NCBI GenBank assembly: GCA_021299695.1
Contig: JAJTEK010000017.1
Location: forward strand, 1 to 47,506
DNA from: Pirellula sp.
Lineage (GTDB): Bacteria > Planctomycetota > Planctomycetia > Pirellulales > Pirellulaceae
Direction of reading: 5' to 3'
DNA length: 47,506 nt
The notes under the pieces were generated by a model, which did no database searches, was not told the origin of the DNA, and worked only from the letters and a program-made list of their open reading frames with translations. Each line of letters opens with the position of its first letter. Positions within the stretch are counted from its first letter, which is position 1. This document shows positions 25,308 through 35,100 of this stretch, piece by piece. The translations under genes and the position numbers were made by a program.

Positions 25308-26486
25308 TCACCAATCGCCCACACTGCCGTCTCGATGAAACACCCGTTGCAAGATCTCTTGCTCGAAAGGGTGCTTTCGGACCTCGTCCTCATCGATCGA
25401 GATCCCAAGGCCCGGTAGGGTATTTGGGCTCACCGTCCGCGTGGACTTATCGACCCGGAACCCTTCTTCGACGATATCGTCACGCCACGGTACATCGTTG
25501 TGAACCGACTCGCAGATGATGTAGCTAGGTTGAGCAAATCCGAACTCGATCGAGGCTGCGGTGCTCACGGGCCCCTGAGGATTGTGAGGAGCCAGCGCGA
25601 TGCGGTAAGCGTCGGCCAATGCAGCGACACGTCGCGCCTCGGTGAACCCTCCACAGTGCGTGATGTCCAACTGACAAATCTCACAGCCCCGCGCAGCGAA
25701 AAGATCTCGAAAGGCCGCCAAATGCGTCATCCTCTCGCCGGTTGCAATTGGAGTCGTCACCGCCGCATTGATGGCAGCAAGACCGTCGATCGATTCAGGC
25801 CAGCAGGGTTCCTCCAAAAAGTAAAGCCCATAGGGCTCTAAGGCTTTGGCAAACTGCATACCCATCGCAGGAGAAGGACGCGCATGGCAATCGACCATGA
25901 TGTCGATGTCCGAGCCCACGGCTTGGCGCATCGCTGCCACACACCCCTCGGCCGCTTGGATCGGCTTTAAACCTTCGATCGGCATCGTCGAGGGGACCGC
26001 CATGGACTTAAATGCTGTGAAGCCCTCGGCAACGGCATGCTGAGCTAGCTCGGCAAATCGTTTCGCATTGTCGACCGGCGTTTCATAAAAACTCTCCATC
26101 GAACCACCACCCAAATGGCAGTACAGGCGGATGGTGTCGCGGACAGGCCCACCCCATAGCTTGTGACAAGGCACCCCGTGGATTTTACCGATGATGTCCC
26201 AAAGCGCTATATCGATGCCGGCGATTGCAGTCGATCGAACAATTCCATGTCCATGCCAAAAATGCTGACGCCACATCATCTGCCAAAGATGCTCGACCCG
26301 AGTTGGATCTTCTCCCAGAAGCAGTTGCGAAAGATCCTCGATCGCCCCGACGACGCCTCGGGTGTGCCACTCCAAGGTCGCCTCACCCCAGCCAAACAAC
26401 CCAGGTTGATCCGTCAGAACCTTGACGAACACCCAATTGCGCATCCGGGCATGACATACAAGCGTTTCGATGCGGGTGATTTTCAT
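25308..26486 (-). CDS. mandelate racemase/enolase-superfamily sugar-acid dehydratase
   Basis: A 392-residue protein with the N-terminal capping domain followed by the (beta/alpha)7-beta barrel. The metal-ligand residues are visible: D199 in MVDCHARP, E225 in LYFLEEP and E251 in ATGERM. H201 two residues after the first Asp and H301 in LAPHNPQGP, with E326 in IICESVHND, match the D-galactonate/mannonate dehydratase arrangement. The expected reaction is Mg2+-dependent beta-elimination of water from an aldonic acid to a 2-keto-3-deoxy acid. It is followed within 18 bases by the DapA-family gene and then by the ACS transporter, like a dgo-type operon with a different aldolase. It is preceded by the APC permease with a 109-base gap. 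Substrate specificity is not resolved by these motifs. Confidence 0.9.
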   Translation of the reverse strand: MKITRIETLVCHARMRNWVFVKVLTDQPGLFGWGEATLEWHTRGVVGAIEDLSQLLLGEDPTRVEHLWQMMWRQHFWHGHGIVRSTAIAGIDIALWDIIGKIHGVPCHKLWGGPVRDTIRLYCHLGGGSMESFYETPVDNAKRFAELAQHAVAEGFTAFKSMAVPSTMPIEGLKPIQAAEGCVAAMRQAVGSDIDIMVDCHARPSPAMGMQFAKALEPYGLYFLEEPCWPESIDGLAAINAAVTTPIATGERMTHLAAFRDLFAARGCEICQLDITHCGGFTEARRVAALADAYRIALAPHNPQGPVSTAASIEFGFAQPSYIICESVHNDVPWRDDIVEEGFRVDKSTRTVSPNTLPGLGISIDEDEVRKHPFEQEILQRVFHRDGSVGDW

Positions 26487-26595
26487 GGATAGCCATCGTC
26501 CAAAGACTGTGGTGGTTCAACACATCCGAGCCGGCACTATATGGACTTCAATATCCAGAATCAAGTAGGTCGCTCAGATGCGTATCGAGGATCGA

Positions 26596-27984
26596 TCATG
26601 GTTGGCTCTTTGTCCCCAACCCCGAATAGGAATACACGCCAAGACCCGAAAGGACCACTCCTAGACTCAGCAGGAGGGCAAAGCGATCGGCCGTTGCCAA
26701 TACGAACACCCAACCGACGGCCGCAATCAAACTCGGGATCGGGTAAAACCACATCCGGAATGGCAAGTGGATATCAGGCCGAGTGGTTCGAACAATATGC
26801 AACGCGACGATCTGCCCGAGAAACTGCACCACAATCCGAACGCAAACCGCCGCACTGATCACCGTCGTCAGATCCAAAAAACAAAACAACGAAGTCAGAA
26901 CCCCCAAAGCCAAGAGGGAAACCCAGGGATATCTCCCCTCGGGATGCAACTTGCCAAACACCCCGTAAAAGTCCCCCTGGCGGGCTGCCGCAAACGGAAT
27001 CCTGGAATACCCAAGTGTGATTGAAAACATGCAAGCCGCAGCCGTCCAAAGGATCAGCCAGGTGAATGCAACGGCCCATGGCCTACCATAGAGAGTCTCC
27101 ATGAAATCCGCCGCGATGTTCTTCGACTCCATGGCCTGTCTCCATGGCACGACCCCAATAATGCATAGATTCATCGTCATATAAATCAAGGCGATCAGGA
27201 TGACCGATCCCATCACAGCCCGCGGAATCGTCTTGGACGGCTCACGGACCTCATCTCCTAAATGGCACACATTGTAGTAACCCAAGTAGTCATAAATCGC
27301 AATTAGCATGGCGGCACCCAACCCCGAAGCAAACTGCGAGTCCAACCGGAAGGCGTTCTCGGGAAAGTCGATCTTCGACCAATCCATGTACCACCAACCG
27401 CTTAAAATCACCAAAGCGACGGTCAATAGCGTTCCACAGGTCATCAGTATCGCGATCCATCCGATACTCTCGATCCGGCGACACAATAGAATCGTGATAA
27501 GCACCACCGCCAGCACCAAAATCCAACGCGTACCACCGGGTATGGTTCCGAATCGCTCGACCAGACCCGGCATGGCGTATTCGAGGTAACTCAACGCACC
27601 GATATATCCCGAGGCCATCTCCATCGCGCCGCTGACCATAAACTGCCATATAAACAGAAACGGTAGGATCCTGCCCCATCGATACCTGCCGTAAATCCGC
27701 TTGAGGAAATGATAGGTACCCCCGCTCCCAGGCAGCGCGGCTCCAAGTTCACTCCACACCAAACCATCGCATAAGACCAAGACCGCCGCGAGTACCCAAG
27801 CGATCATAGCTTGAGGCCCAGACATCGCAGCAATGAAGGCTGGAATCGTAATAAATGGCCCGATACCCACCATATTGGCGATGTTTAGCCCCGTCGCTTG
27901 AAGCAGCCCGAGCCCGCGATTCAGCTCGCCAGGGGCTCCCGGAAGGACAGTCGCTCTCGCCTCGGATCTCGGATCATCGCTCAT
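26596..27984 (-). CDS. APC-family amino-acid/polyamine permease
   Basis: A 462-residue integral membrane protein with about 12 helices. The N-terminal GLNIANMVGIGPFITIPAF gives the unwound helix-1 signature of the APC superfamily (GIGxF), and LVWSELGAALPGSGGTYHFL matches the helix-3 block that follows. Such transporters import amino acids, amines or related compounds by antiport or symport. Its ATG overlaps the TGA of the DUF1501 gene by four bases, tying it directly to the exported DUF1549/DUF1501 pair, an unusual partnership. The downstream enolase-superfamily gene begins after 109 bases that contain no evident terminator. The C-terminus runs out in a short polar tail (GLGTKSQP). What it imports is not known; context would allow an amino- or sugar-derived solute. 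Confidence 0.88.
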   Translation of the reverse strand: MSDDPRSEARATVLPGAPGELNRGLGLLQATGLNIANMVGIGPFITIPAFIAAMSGPQAMIAWVLAAVLVLCDGLVWSELGAALPGSGGTYHFLKRIYGRYRWGRILPFLFIWQFMVSGAMEMASGYIGALSYLEYAMPGLVERFGTIPGGTRWILVLAVVLITILLCRRIESIGWIAILMTCGTLLTVALVILSGWWYMDWSKIDFPENAFRLDSQFASGLGAAMLIAIYDYLGYYNVCHLGDEVREPSKTIPRAVMGSVILIALIYMTMNLCIIGVVPWRQAMESKNIAADFMETLYGRPWAVAFTWLILWTAAACMFSITLGYSRIPFAAARQGDFYGVFGKLHPEGRYPWVSLLALGVLTSLFCFLDLTTVISAAVCVRIVVQFLGQIVALHIVRTTRPDIHLPFRMWFYPIPSLIAAVGWVFVLATADRFALLLSLGVVLSGLGVYSYSGLGTKSQP

Positions 27985-29405
27985 CGCAGAATCGGCCTAA
28001 CTACATTGCCCGCCACGTCCGTCAAACGATAGTCGCGACCCGCATGCCGATAAGTCAATCGGGTATGGTCTAGGCCCATCAAGTGCAAGATCGTCGCATG
28101 AAGATCGTGTATGTGAACCTTGTCCTGCATGGCGCGAAACCCAAAATCATCGGTGGCACCATAGGCCATCCCACCACGCACCCCACCACCTGCCATCCAA
28201 ACCGTGAACCCCCAAGGATTGTGATCCCGGCCATCGGAATTCTCCGTCGTCGGTGTCCTTCCAAACTCACCACCCCAGAGCACCAACGTGTCATCGAGCA
28301 TCCCGCGCTGCTTGAGATCCTTCAACAATGCCGCGACCGGACGGTCGATATCTTCACACAGCGTCCGTGTCGATTCGTTGTGGTTCGAATGCGTATCCCA
28401 CGGTTGACCGTTCCCATAGTAAAGCTGCACCGTACGAACCCCTCGCTCGACCAACCGCCGGGCCAATAAGCAGCCATTGGCGAAATGCGATTTGCCATAA
28501 GCCTCCCGCGTCGAGTCGGCCTCCTTTTGAATGTCAAAGGCCTCGGCCGCCTCAGTTTGCATCCGAAAAGCTGTCTCCATCGCATGGATTCGAGACTCTA
28601 GCTGCGGGTCAACTCCAGCCTGAACATCGCTTTGTTGATTCAAATCCTTGAGCAACTCCAACTGCTCGGCTTGCGCTTCGCTGCTCCACTTGTTGTTCTG
28701 CAAGTAGGGTATCATCTGCTTGGGATCGAGATTCGAATGATTGACATACACCCCCTGATGCTTGGCTGGCAGAAAACCACTGGACCAAAGCTCCGAGAAT
28801 CTCACAGGTCGGCCAGGACACAGCGAAATAAACTCCGGAAGATTAGCGTTTTCAGAACCCAACCCATAGGACAACCAAGCGCCCAGAGTCGGCCGATTCG
28901 GGGTGATCGTCCCATTGTTCATCATAAACAAAGCCGGTCCATGATTGGGATTGTCCGTGTGCATCGAACGGACAACACATAAGTCATCGGCAAACTGGGA
29001 AGTGTAAGGGAGCAGTTCACTGATCTCCAAACCGCTTTGACCATGATGACAAAATCCAAACGGAACTGGCATCAATGCACCCGTAGGCCGTTCGGTCCTC
29101 AAGTCCGCCCCTTGGGGTTTCTGTCCAGCGAATTTATTCAATGCAGGTTTCGGATCGAACAAATCACCCTGAAAGGGACCTCCGTTCATGAACAAATGGA
29201 TGATCCGCTTGGCCTTCGGCGCAAAATGCCGCATCGTTCCAAGTTGCCCAGCCGTCTCGGCACAAGGTAAACCCATCGCTCTGGGCAACAGATTTGCCAA
29301 TGCCAACAATCCAAGTCCAGCACCAGTGGTTTTCAACGCCTCTCGACGCGTCAAGACCGACGCAATACCCGCCTGTGAGATCCTCATCTGCCGGCCTTCC
29401 CTCAT
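27981..29405 (-). CDS. Tat-exported DUF1501 protein
   Basis: About 474 residues from the ATG at 29405, which overlaps the upstream TGA as ATGA; a second ATG at 29387 has a strong GGGAAGG seven bases upstream and may be the true start. The Tat-type signal is LTRREALKTTGAGLG, followed by a hydrophobic run. DUF1501 blocks are seen: HLFMNGGPFQGDLFDPKPAL, WDTHSNHNE, DDTLVLWGGEFGRTPTTE, GRDHNPWGFTVWMAGGG and HLMGLDHTRLTYRHAGRDY. The family's GGPSH is GGPFQ here, so the usual Ser-His pair is missing, in contrast to the DUF1501 protein at 5509-6957. The fold belongs to the alkaline-phosphatase/sulfatase superfamily. It is coupled on both sides by 4-base overlaps: to the DUF1549/DUF1553 gene and to the permease. 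Function unknown. Confidence 0.9.
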   Translation of the reverse strand: MREGRQMRISQAGIASVLTRREALKTTGAGLGLLALANLLPRAMGLPCAETAGQLGTMRHFAPKAKRIIHLFMNGGPFQGDLFDPKPALNKFAGQKPQGADLRTERPTGALMPVPFGFCHHGQSGLEISELLPYTSQFADDLCVVRSMHTDNPNHGPALFMMNNGTITPNRPTLGAWLSYGLGSENANLPEFISLCPGRPVRFSELWSSGFLPAKHQGVYVNHSNLDPKQMIPYLQNNKWSSEAQAEQLELLKDLNQQSDVQAGVDPQLESRIHAMETAFRMQTEAAEAFDIQKEADSTREAYGKSHFANGCLLARRLVERGVRTVQLYYGNGQPWDTHSNHNESTRTLCEDIDRPVAALLKDLKQRGMLDDTLVLWGGEFGRTPTTENSDGRDHNPWGFTVWMAGGGVRGGMAYGATDDFGFRAMQDKVHIHDLHATILHLMGLDHTRLTYRHAGRDYRLTDVAGNVVRPILR

Positions 29406-31723
29406 TTGCAAAAGTAAAATTCGTTGCTGGCCAAAAGTGTCTGTGCCAATAGTTGCCATCGATCCGGTGCGTCTTGAACGAACTCCTTAATTCGAGAGAA
29501 CTCTCGCTCAGTCGGTTCTCTTTGATAAAGCCATCGGTGCAAGCTTCGAATCCTCTCCTGCACATCGACGATGCCCTCGCGATCCAAACGAGCAATCAGC
29601 GCCTCGGATCGTTCGATCAGAAAACGACTGTTAAGAACATACAGTTGCTGAAGCGGGGTGATCGTTGGGATCCGAGTTGGACTATGAGTAAGCGGGTCAG
29701 GAAAATCGAAAAGCCGGAGCAAATCGGAAACTTCTCTGCGACGGACGTGCCCGTAAAGAGTTCGCCTCGCATTGGTCGTGCTGCCAAGGTCCTGCGAAGG
29801 ACCGCCGATCTGATAACTCAGACCTTCGGTAACCTGCAAGAGACTGTCCCGCCAAGCTTCGACATCCAGGGCTCTGCTCGGAAACGCCGAAAGGTAACGC
29901 AGATCGGAATCCTGCGACTTGGGCAATTCATGCCGACGTTGATAAGCAGCCGAAAGAAGAATCTCTCGATGCAACCATTTGATCGACCACCCCTGCTCGA
30001 TGAACCGATAGGCAAGATCGTCCAACAGTTCCGGATGCGTCGGAGCCTGACCCTGCCTACCAAAATCGCTCGGCGTATCGACCAACCCACGACCGAAATG
30101 ATGCTTCCATATCCGATTGACCATCACACGCGCCGCAAGATCCTGCGATTGGCCAGTGATCGACTGCGCAAGCTCATAGCGACCACTGCCTTGGGTCCAC
30201 CCTTGAACCTCCGACGTCGGTCGGGTCAGCACCGAAACGAACCGCCTCGGAACACTCGCCCCTAGCTTGTTGGGATTCCCTCGGATCTCAATCGCCGAAT
30301 CCTTGAGTTCACGCTCATAGACGATTCTGCTGCCATGATCTCCATCCGCCTGACGAACTTCCAGACGCAGATCCTCCACTCCGGGTGTCAAAAGCGATTC
30401 GTAACCTGCGACCGATTTTGCCTGCTCGATCTTCTGACGTATCTCTACCGCTTTAAGCTTGTCCTCCTCCTTGTCGCTCTTGGAGAGTTTCACGAACTCA
30501 GCATCGAGCGATTTGACCGTTTTGCGCGACCGGACTACCTCAGCCGCATCGACCCCCTCGCTCAAGGCCACATCGGTAGATTTACTGTTCGAAAGCACCC
30601 CAGCGATCGCATAGTAGTCGCTATGCGTCAGCGGATCATACTTGTGATCATGGCAGCGCGCACATGCTAGATTCAATCCCAGAAAAGTACTCGATACGGT
30701 ATGGACCCTCTCTTCGACTTCATCCGATACGATCGACTTGATGATCTCGACAGGTAACCGCAACTCTTTCCAATACGATGGGCTCAGCCCTAGAAATCCC
30801 AAGGCAGCGCGATCGCTCGCCGGGGTACCGGGTATCTGATCGGCTGCAAGTTGCAGGTGCACGAAACGATCGTAAGGCAAATCGCGATTCAGAGCGTCGA
30901 CCACCCAGTCCCGGTAAGGGTACGAAGGGCCGATCGTCTCGACCCAGTCCTCCATGGTATCGCAGTAGCGAACCAAATCGAGCCAGTATCGAGCCCATCG
31001 CTCACCGTAGTGGCCCGACGCAAGATACTCATCGACGCGGCGCTCGTACGCATCGACCGCGGGGTCGGAGATGAATGAAGATACCTCCTGGTCGCTAGGG
31101 AGCAATCCGAGCAAATCAAGCTTGAGCCGTCGCAAAAGAGACCTTCGATCCGCTTGGGCCGATGCGACCAATTCGAGTTCATTTAGCTTTCTTGCGATCG
31201 GAGGATCGATCCGATTTTCGATCGACACCGTCGAACTTCGCAATTCCACGGTATCGATCGACTCGCTCAACATCGGCTTGGTTGGTACAAACGACCAATG
31301 CATGCGACCGGCCTCGATATCGATCGTTCGCTGTACCTTGGCCGCTTGCTCTTCGCTGGGCATCGAGGCTCCAGAACGTACCCAGAGTTCAAGTTTGACG
31401 ATGAGCTCCTCGGGTAACTTACCCGCCGGCGGCATCGCAGAATCTAGATCGTGGTACCGAACGGCTTGGATCAACAAGCTCTCGTCGGGCTTCGAGGCAA
31501 CGACACTCGGGCCGCTATCCCCACCCACTAGAATGCCATCAGGCGTATCGAGTCGTAACCCACCCTGGAGCGTCTTGGATTCCGAGGAATGGCACTCGTA
31601 GCAATGCTCGGCCAAAAGCGGTCGGATATGCTGTTCAAATTCGATCGATTCGGCTGGTGGTTGGCCATAGGAAGGTAGGCAAAACCAAACCGAGAAGAGC
31701 CAAACGCATAGGGAATTCTTCAT
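29402..31723 (-). CDS. PSCyt1-DUF1549-DUF1553 cytochrome c-type protein
   Basis: A 773-residue exported protein. The signal peptide ends near LPSYGQ (residue 21). The PSCyt1 domain has CYECH near residue 43 and MPPAGK about 55 residues later. DUF1549 has [18 protein letters not shown] and a second heme-type motif CARCH in CARCHDHKYDP. DUF1553 has LAARVMVNRIWKHHFGRGLVDTPSDFG, with a C-terminal LLASNEFYFCK. Unlike the 1189-residue paralogue at 1921-5490 it lacks discoidin-like inserts; instead a short charged, probably coiled segment joins the two halves. AGGAG lies six bases before the ATG. It heads the long leftward gene run and overlaps the DUF1501 gene by four bases. The family is typical of planctomycetes and its substrate is unknown. 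Confidence 0.92.
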   Translation of the reverse strand: MKNSLCVWLFSVWFCLPSYGQPPAESIEFEQHIRPLLAEHCYECHSSESKTLQGGLRLDTPDGILVGGDSGPSVVASKPDESLLIQAVRYHDLDSAMPPAGKLPEELIVKLELWVRSGASMPSEEQAAKVQRTIDIEAGRMHWSFVPTKPMLSESIDTVELRSSTVSIENRIDPPIARKLNELELVASAQADRRSLLRRLKLDLLGLLPSDQEVSSFISDPAVDAYERRVDEYLASGHYGERWARYWLDLVRYCDTMEDWVETIGPSYPYRDWVVDALNRDLPYDRFVHLQLAADQIPGTPASDRAALGFLGLSPSYWKELRLPVEIIKSIVSDEVEERVHTVSSTFLGLNLACARCHDHKYDPLTHSDYYAIAGVLSNSKSTDVALSEGVDAAEVVRSRKTVKSLDAEFVKLSKSDKEEDKLKAVEIRQKIEQAKSVAGYESLLTPGVEDLRLEVRQADGDHGSRIVYERELKDSAIEIRGNPNKLGASVPRRFVSVLTRPTSEVQGWTQGSGRYELAQSITGQSQDLAARVMVNRIWKHHFGRGLVDTPSDFGRQGQAPTHPELLDDLAYRFIEQGWSIKWLHREILLSAAYQRRHELPKSQDSDLRYLSAFPSRALDVEAWRDSLLQVTEGLSYQIGGPSQDLGSTTNARRTLYGHVRRREVSDLLRLFDFPDPLTHSPTRIPTITPLQQLYVLNSRFLIERSEALIARLDREGIVDVQERIRSLHRWLYQREPTEREFSRIKEFVQDAPDRWQLLAQTLLASNEFYFCK

Positions 31724-31815
31724 TCCGGTCTCCTAGATGGGGCAGGGGACTCTAATCTAACCCCGGTCTAGGCGCAAAGCAACCAGCAGACCCGTTAACC
31801 GCCCCTTATTGCCCA

Positions 31816-32166
31816 ATCGATTGTCCCCAATCGATCGGAGCCTAAAGCCACAGCAGCCAGTAAGACCAAACAGCAGAAAAACCAAAAACCCCGACGCTCT
31901 CGCGTCGGACCGAGCCATTGGGGACAATGGCTCTACACTGGAAGACCCCGACGCTTTCGCGTCTTCATGGTAGATCGATTGTCCCCAATCGATCAGACCC
32001 TAAAGCCACAGCAGCCAGTAAGACAAACAGCCGAAAAACCAAAGACCCCGACGCTTCCGCGTCGGACCGAGCCATTGGGGACAATGGCTCTACACTGAAA
32101 GACCCCGATGCTGCCGCCTCTTCATGGTAGATCGATTGTCCCCAATCGATCAGAGCCTAAAGCCAC
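31816..32166. repeat. 158-bp tandem repeat (2.2 copies) of multiple hairpins
   Basis: Copies begin at 31816, 31974 and 32131 (the last is partial), giving a period of 158 and 157 bases. Each full unit contains ATCGATTG-TCCC-CAATCGAT (8-bp stem), CCGACGC-NNNN-GCGTCGG (7-bp stem) and GAGCCATTG-GGGA-CAATGGCTC (9-bp stem). In the first unit there is also GACGC-TTTC-GCGTC, which is degenerate in the second. The cores ATTGTCCCCAAT and ATTGGGGACAAT are reverse complements, so the first and third hairpin of each unit can also pair with each other. The array fills most of the 446-base gap between the DUF1549/DUF1553 gene and the TPR gene; bases 31724-31815 hold nothing else recognisable. It is probably a REP-like intergenic element; it has no coding capacity that I can support. 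Confidence 0.8.
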
Positions 32167-32169
32167 CGA

Positions 32170-35100
32170 CTACTGCCCCTTGGACAGCTCATCGATCCGG
32201 TCCTGCGACTGCTTGGCCAACTCGTGATCGCTGTGGTTGCTGAGCAAAAACTCATAGAATTTCCTCGCAGCGTCGATCGCCTTTCGTCGACGCTCACCTG
32301 TCAAATCTCCAATCAAAACCTCCGAACAGCGACCAGCCTCATAAGCACTCCTGGCCTGCCAGTTCTTGATCTCTTGAGGAGCTTGCGTACCCCCGAATCC
32401 ATACATGACTTTCTGGAATACCTGCACCGCCTTGGCATAATCCTGCTGTGCAAACCACAACTCTCCCTCCATGAACCTCGAACGCGCTCCTAGCTCGTTA
32501 CGTTGCTCCTCGGCAATCGACTCAAAAAGCTTCAATGCCTCATCGTTCCTCTTCAAATTTTGCAATGCCACAGCTTGTTCGTACCTAGCGATGGGCAGGA
32601 GATTTGAGTCTGGTACCACCGTAGCCATCTTGGTGACCCAAGCCTCGACGTCGGCCCACTTTTTCAACTCGCTTGCTGTCTGGGCCCCATGCAAATAAAT
32701 CAACGATTGAACTTGTTCCTGGATCCCGACGCGATCCTGCGTGTTTTCGAGCGCTTTGCGTGCCGAATCGTAATGGATCATCGCCGATGCATACTGCTGA
32801 AGCTTGTACGCGCACTCGGCAATCATCAGTCTAGCATCGAGCGATAATTCTCCTTTGGGAAACTCCGCCAACTGCTTGCTGAATCGCTTGGCCGATTCCT
32901 CGTACTGCTTCTGTTGGTACAATGACAAGCCGATCTTGTAGAGGGATTTCTCCTGCAATTCCTTGCTCGAAGACTTGCTCGCTGCAACCGTGTAAGCCTT
33001 GACTGCCGTGTCGAAACTCGCGTTATCGAAGTCGGCTTGCCCAACATGGAAATAGGATTCAGCAGCCACTGGACTCTCAGGATACTTCTCGGCAATGGCA
33101 CGGAAAGAACGGTTGGCTTGCTCGAGTTGTCCAAGCTCTTTCTGTGCCCAAGCCCTCTCGAAGAGAACTCGGTCCATCAATGCGTAAGTAGGAAACTCTT
33201 TTTCGATCCGATCGAAAATCGCCACGGCACGTTCGAACTGGGAATCCGACACCAAACCGACACCGAGCTCGTAAAGGGCCTTGACCATCGCCCCCTTGGT
33301 CGGGTTTTGCTCGATAAGTTTGGTTAGGGCTCCGATCGACTCCTGGAGCTTTCCGGTTTGGCGCAAGCAGATCGCGTTGGCCACGGTCGCTTCTTGAGCC
33401 AACCCAGGATTCTTCGTCGAATCGATCACTTGCAGAACCAACTCCTGAGCTTGGGAGTATTGATTCTGCTGGATCAACAAATAAGCAGTGTCAAATTTGG
33501 CAAAATCTCGCAAGCTCGTATCGGTATTCTGAACGATGACTTTCTGGTACCAATCGATCGATTCCTGTGTTTTACCTGCCTGGGCCGAAAGCTGTCCGAG
33601 CCGAAACTCAGCCTGGGTCTTGAACCGCGACTTTGGATACTCCTTGAGCAGCCTCTCTAAAACCGCCTTGGCTTTGACCTTGTCCTGCTTGGCCTCATGA
33701 GCCTGAGCCAAGACCAGTAGAACCTCGTCGGCTTGGCCCCATGTCGAACTGAGTTGTAGCGATTGATCCAACGCGGCGATCGATTCGTCGGGCTTGCTGA
33801 GCTTCAGCAGACATGCCCCTTGAAGGAATCGAGCTTCGGCCTGTACCGAAGGATCTTTGCTCTCGTTGACAATCGCGTCGATGCGAACCAGAGCTTTTTC
33901 AGGTTGCCCAGCAAGATACTGCGCTGTGATTCCACGCAATTCCCAATTCGTTCTCGAAGGATGGTCCTTGGCTGATTGCACCAGCTTTTCGAAAGCCAGG
34001 GAGGCTGCCGAATGCTCGCCGCGCTGCAACAAGGATTCGGCGCGGACATACCCGACATCGGGTATCAGCTCGCTGCCTGCAAAACGAGTCTCGAAAGCTT
34101 CAGCCCATCGCAAGGCCTCTGGTAAATCCCCCATCTGCATCGCAGCAAAAGCCGCGTTGTAGGTGGCCCGTGGAGAGACCGGCTCGTCGGCATACTCGAC
34201 GGCGATCTGCTCGAATAACTTCCGGGCCTCGGCCTTGCCCTCTGCAGTTGCAAAAAGCCCATCGGCCAAATCGAGTTTGAGCAAAGCCAACTGGCTTCGC
34301 GTCCCAGGAGTTAGGTCCTTGGCAGGAATCCGAGTGGCCCATTCCAAGGCTTCGCGAGCGATCGGAACGACTTGTTCTTTCTGGTTTTGAAGCACCGCGA
34401 TTTGGCACAGCCAATGGGCTGCCTCAATCGCCTTGGAGTCCTTCGATGCGAGCACTTGCACAAACGCTTCGCGAGCTTGAGCGTACTTTTTATCGCGCAT
34501 TAACGCTTGGGCCATCGAAAGGGACGCGTTTTGCGCATATTTCGAATTCGGAAACAGCGTTACAAGTTGCTTGTAGGCCTCGGAAGACTTGGCGTACTGC
34601 CCGGACTTGGCCAATGCAAAGGCGTACCGCGAATAAATATAATCGGCCAGGGGGGTCTTTTTGAAATCCGCAGTGCCGATCACCTGCTCGTACCTAGCAG
34701 CAGCTTGATCGGGCTTGTCCAACTGCAAAGCAATTTCTCCCAACCGAACATTCGCATCTCGAACCAACGGATGCTTGCTATGGCCGCTCAGCAACGCTTC
34801 GTAGTTTTCACTTGCAAGCTTCGGTTGTTTGAGCTCCTCATAAGAAAATCCCAATGCAAATAGAGCTTCGGGAACCAACGGCGATTTGGTCAGCTTTTTG
34901 TTCTGTGCCAACTGATTGTAAAATCCGACAGCCCTTTCGGTATTGCCGAGTCGCGACTCGGCTTCCCCAGCATAAAATATCGCTCGATCGACCGATGGAC
35001 TATCAGGGTACTTTTCCAGGAAAGATGCGAATACCTTCGAGGCTTCTGCCAACACAGCTTTGGACTCATTTTGAGGATCGCTCCCCAATTGGACCAAGCA

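Noticed and set aside
31816-32166. CRISPR array
   Set aside because: The period is 158 bases, the whole unit is repeated rather than short repeats with unique spacers, and no cas genes are present.
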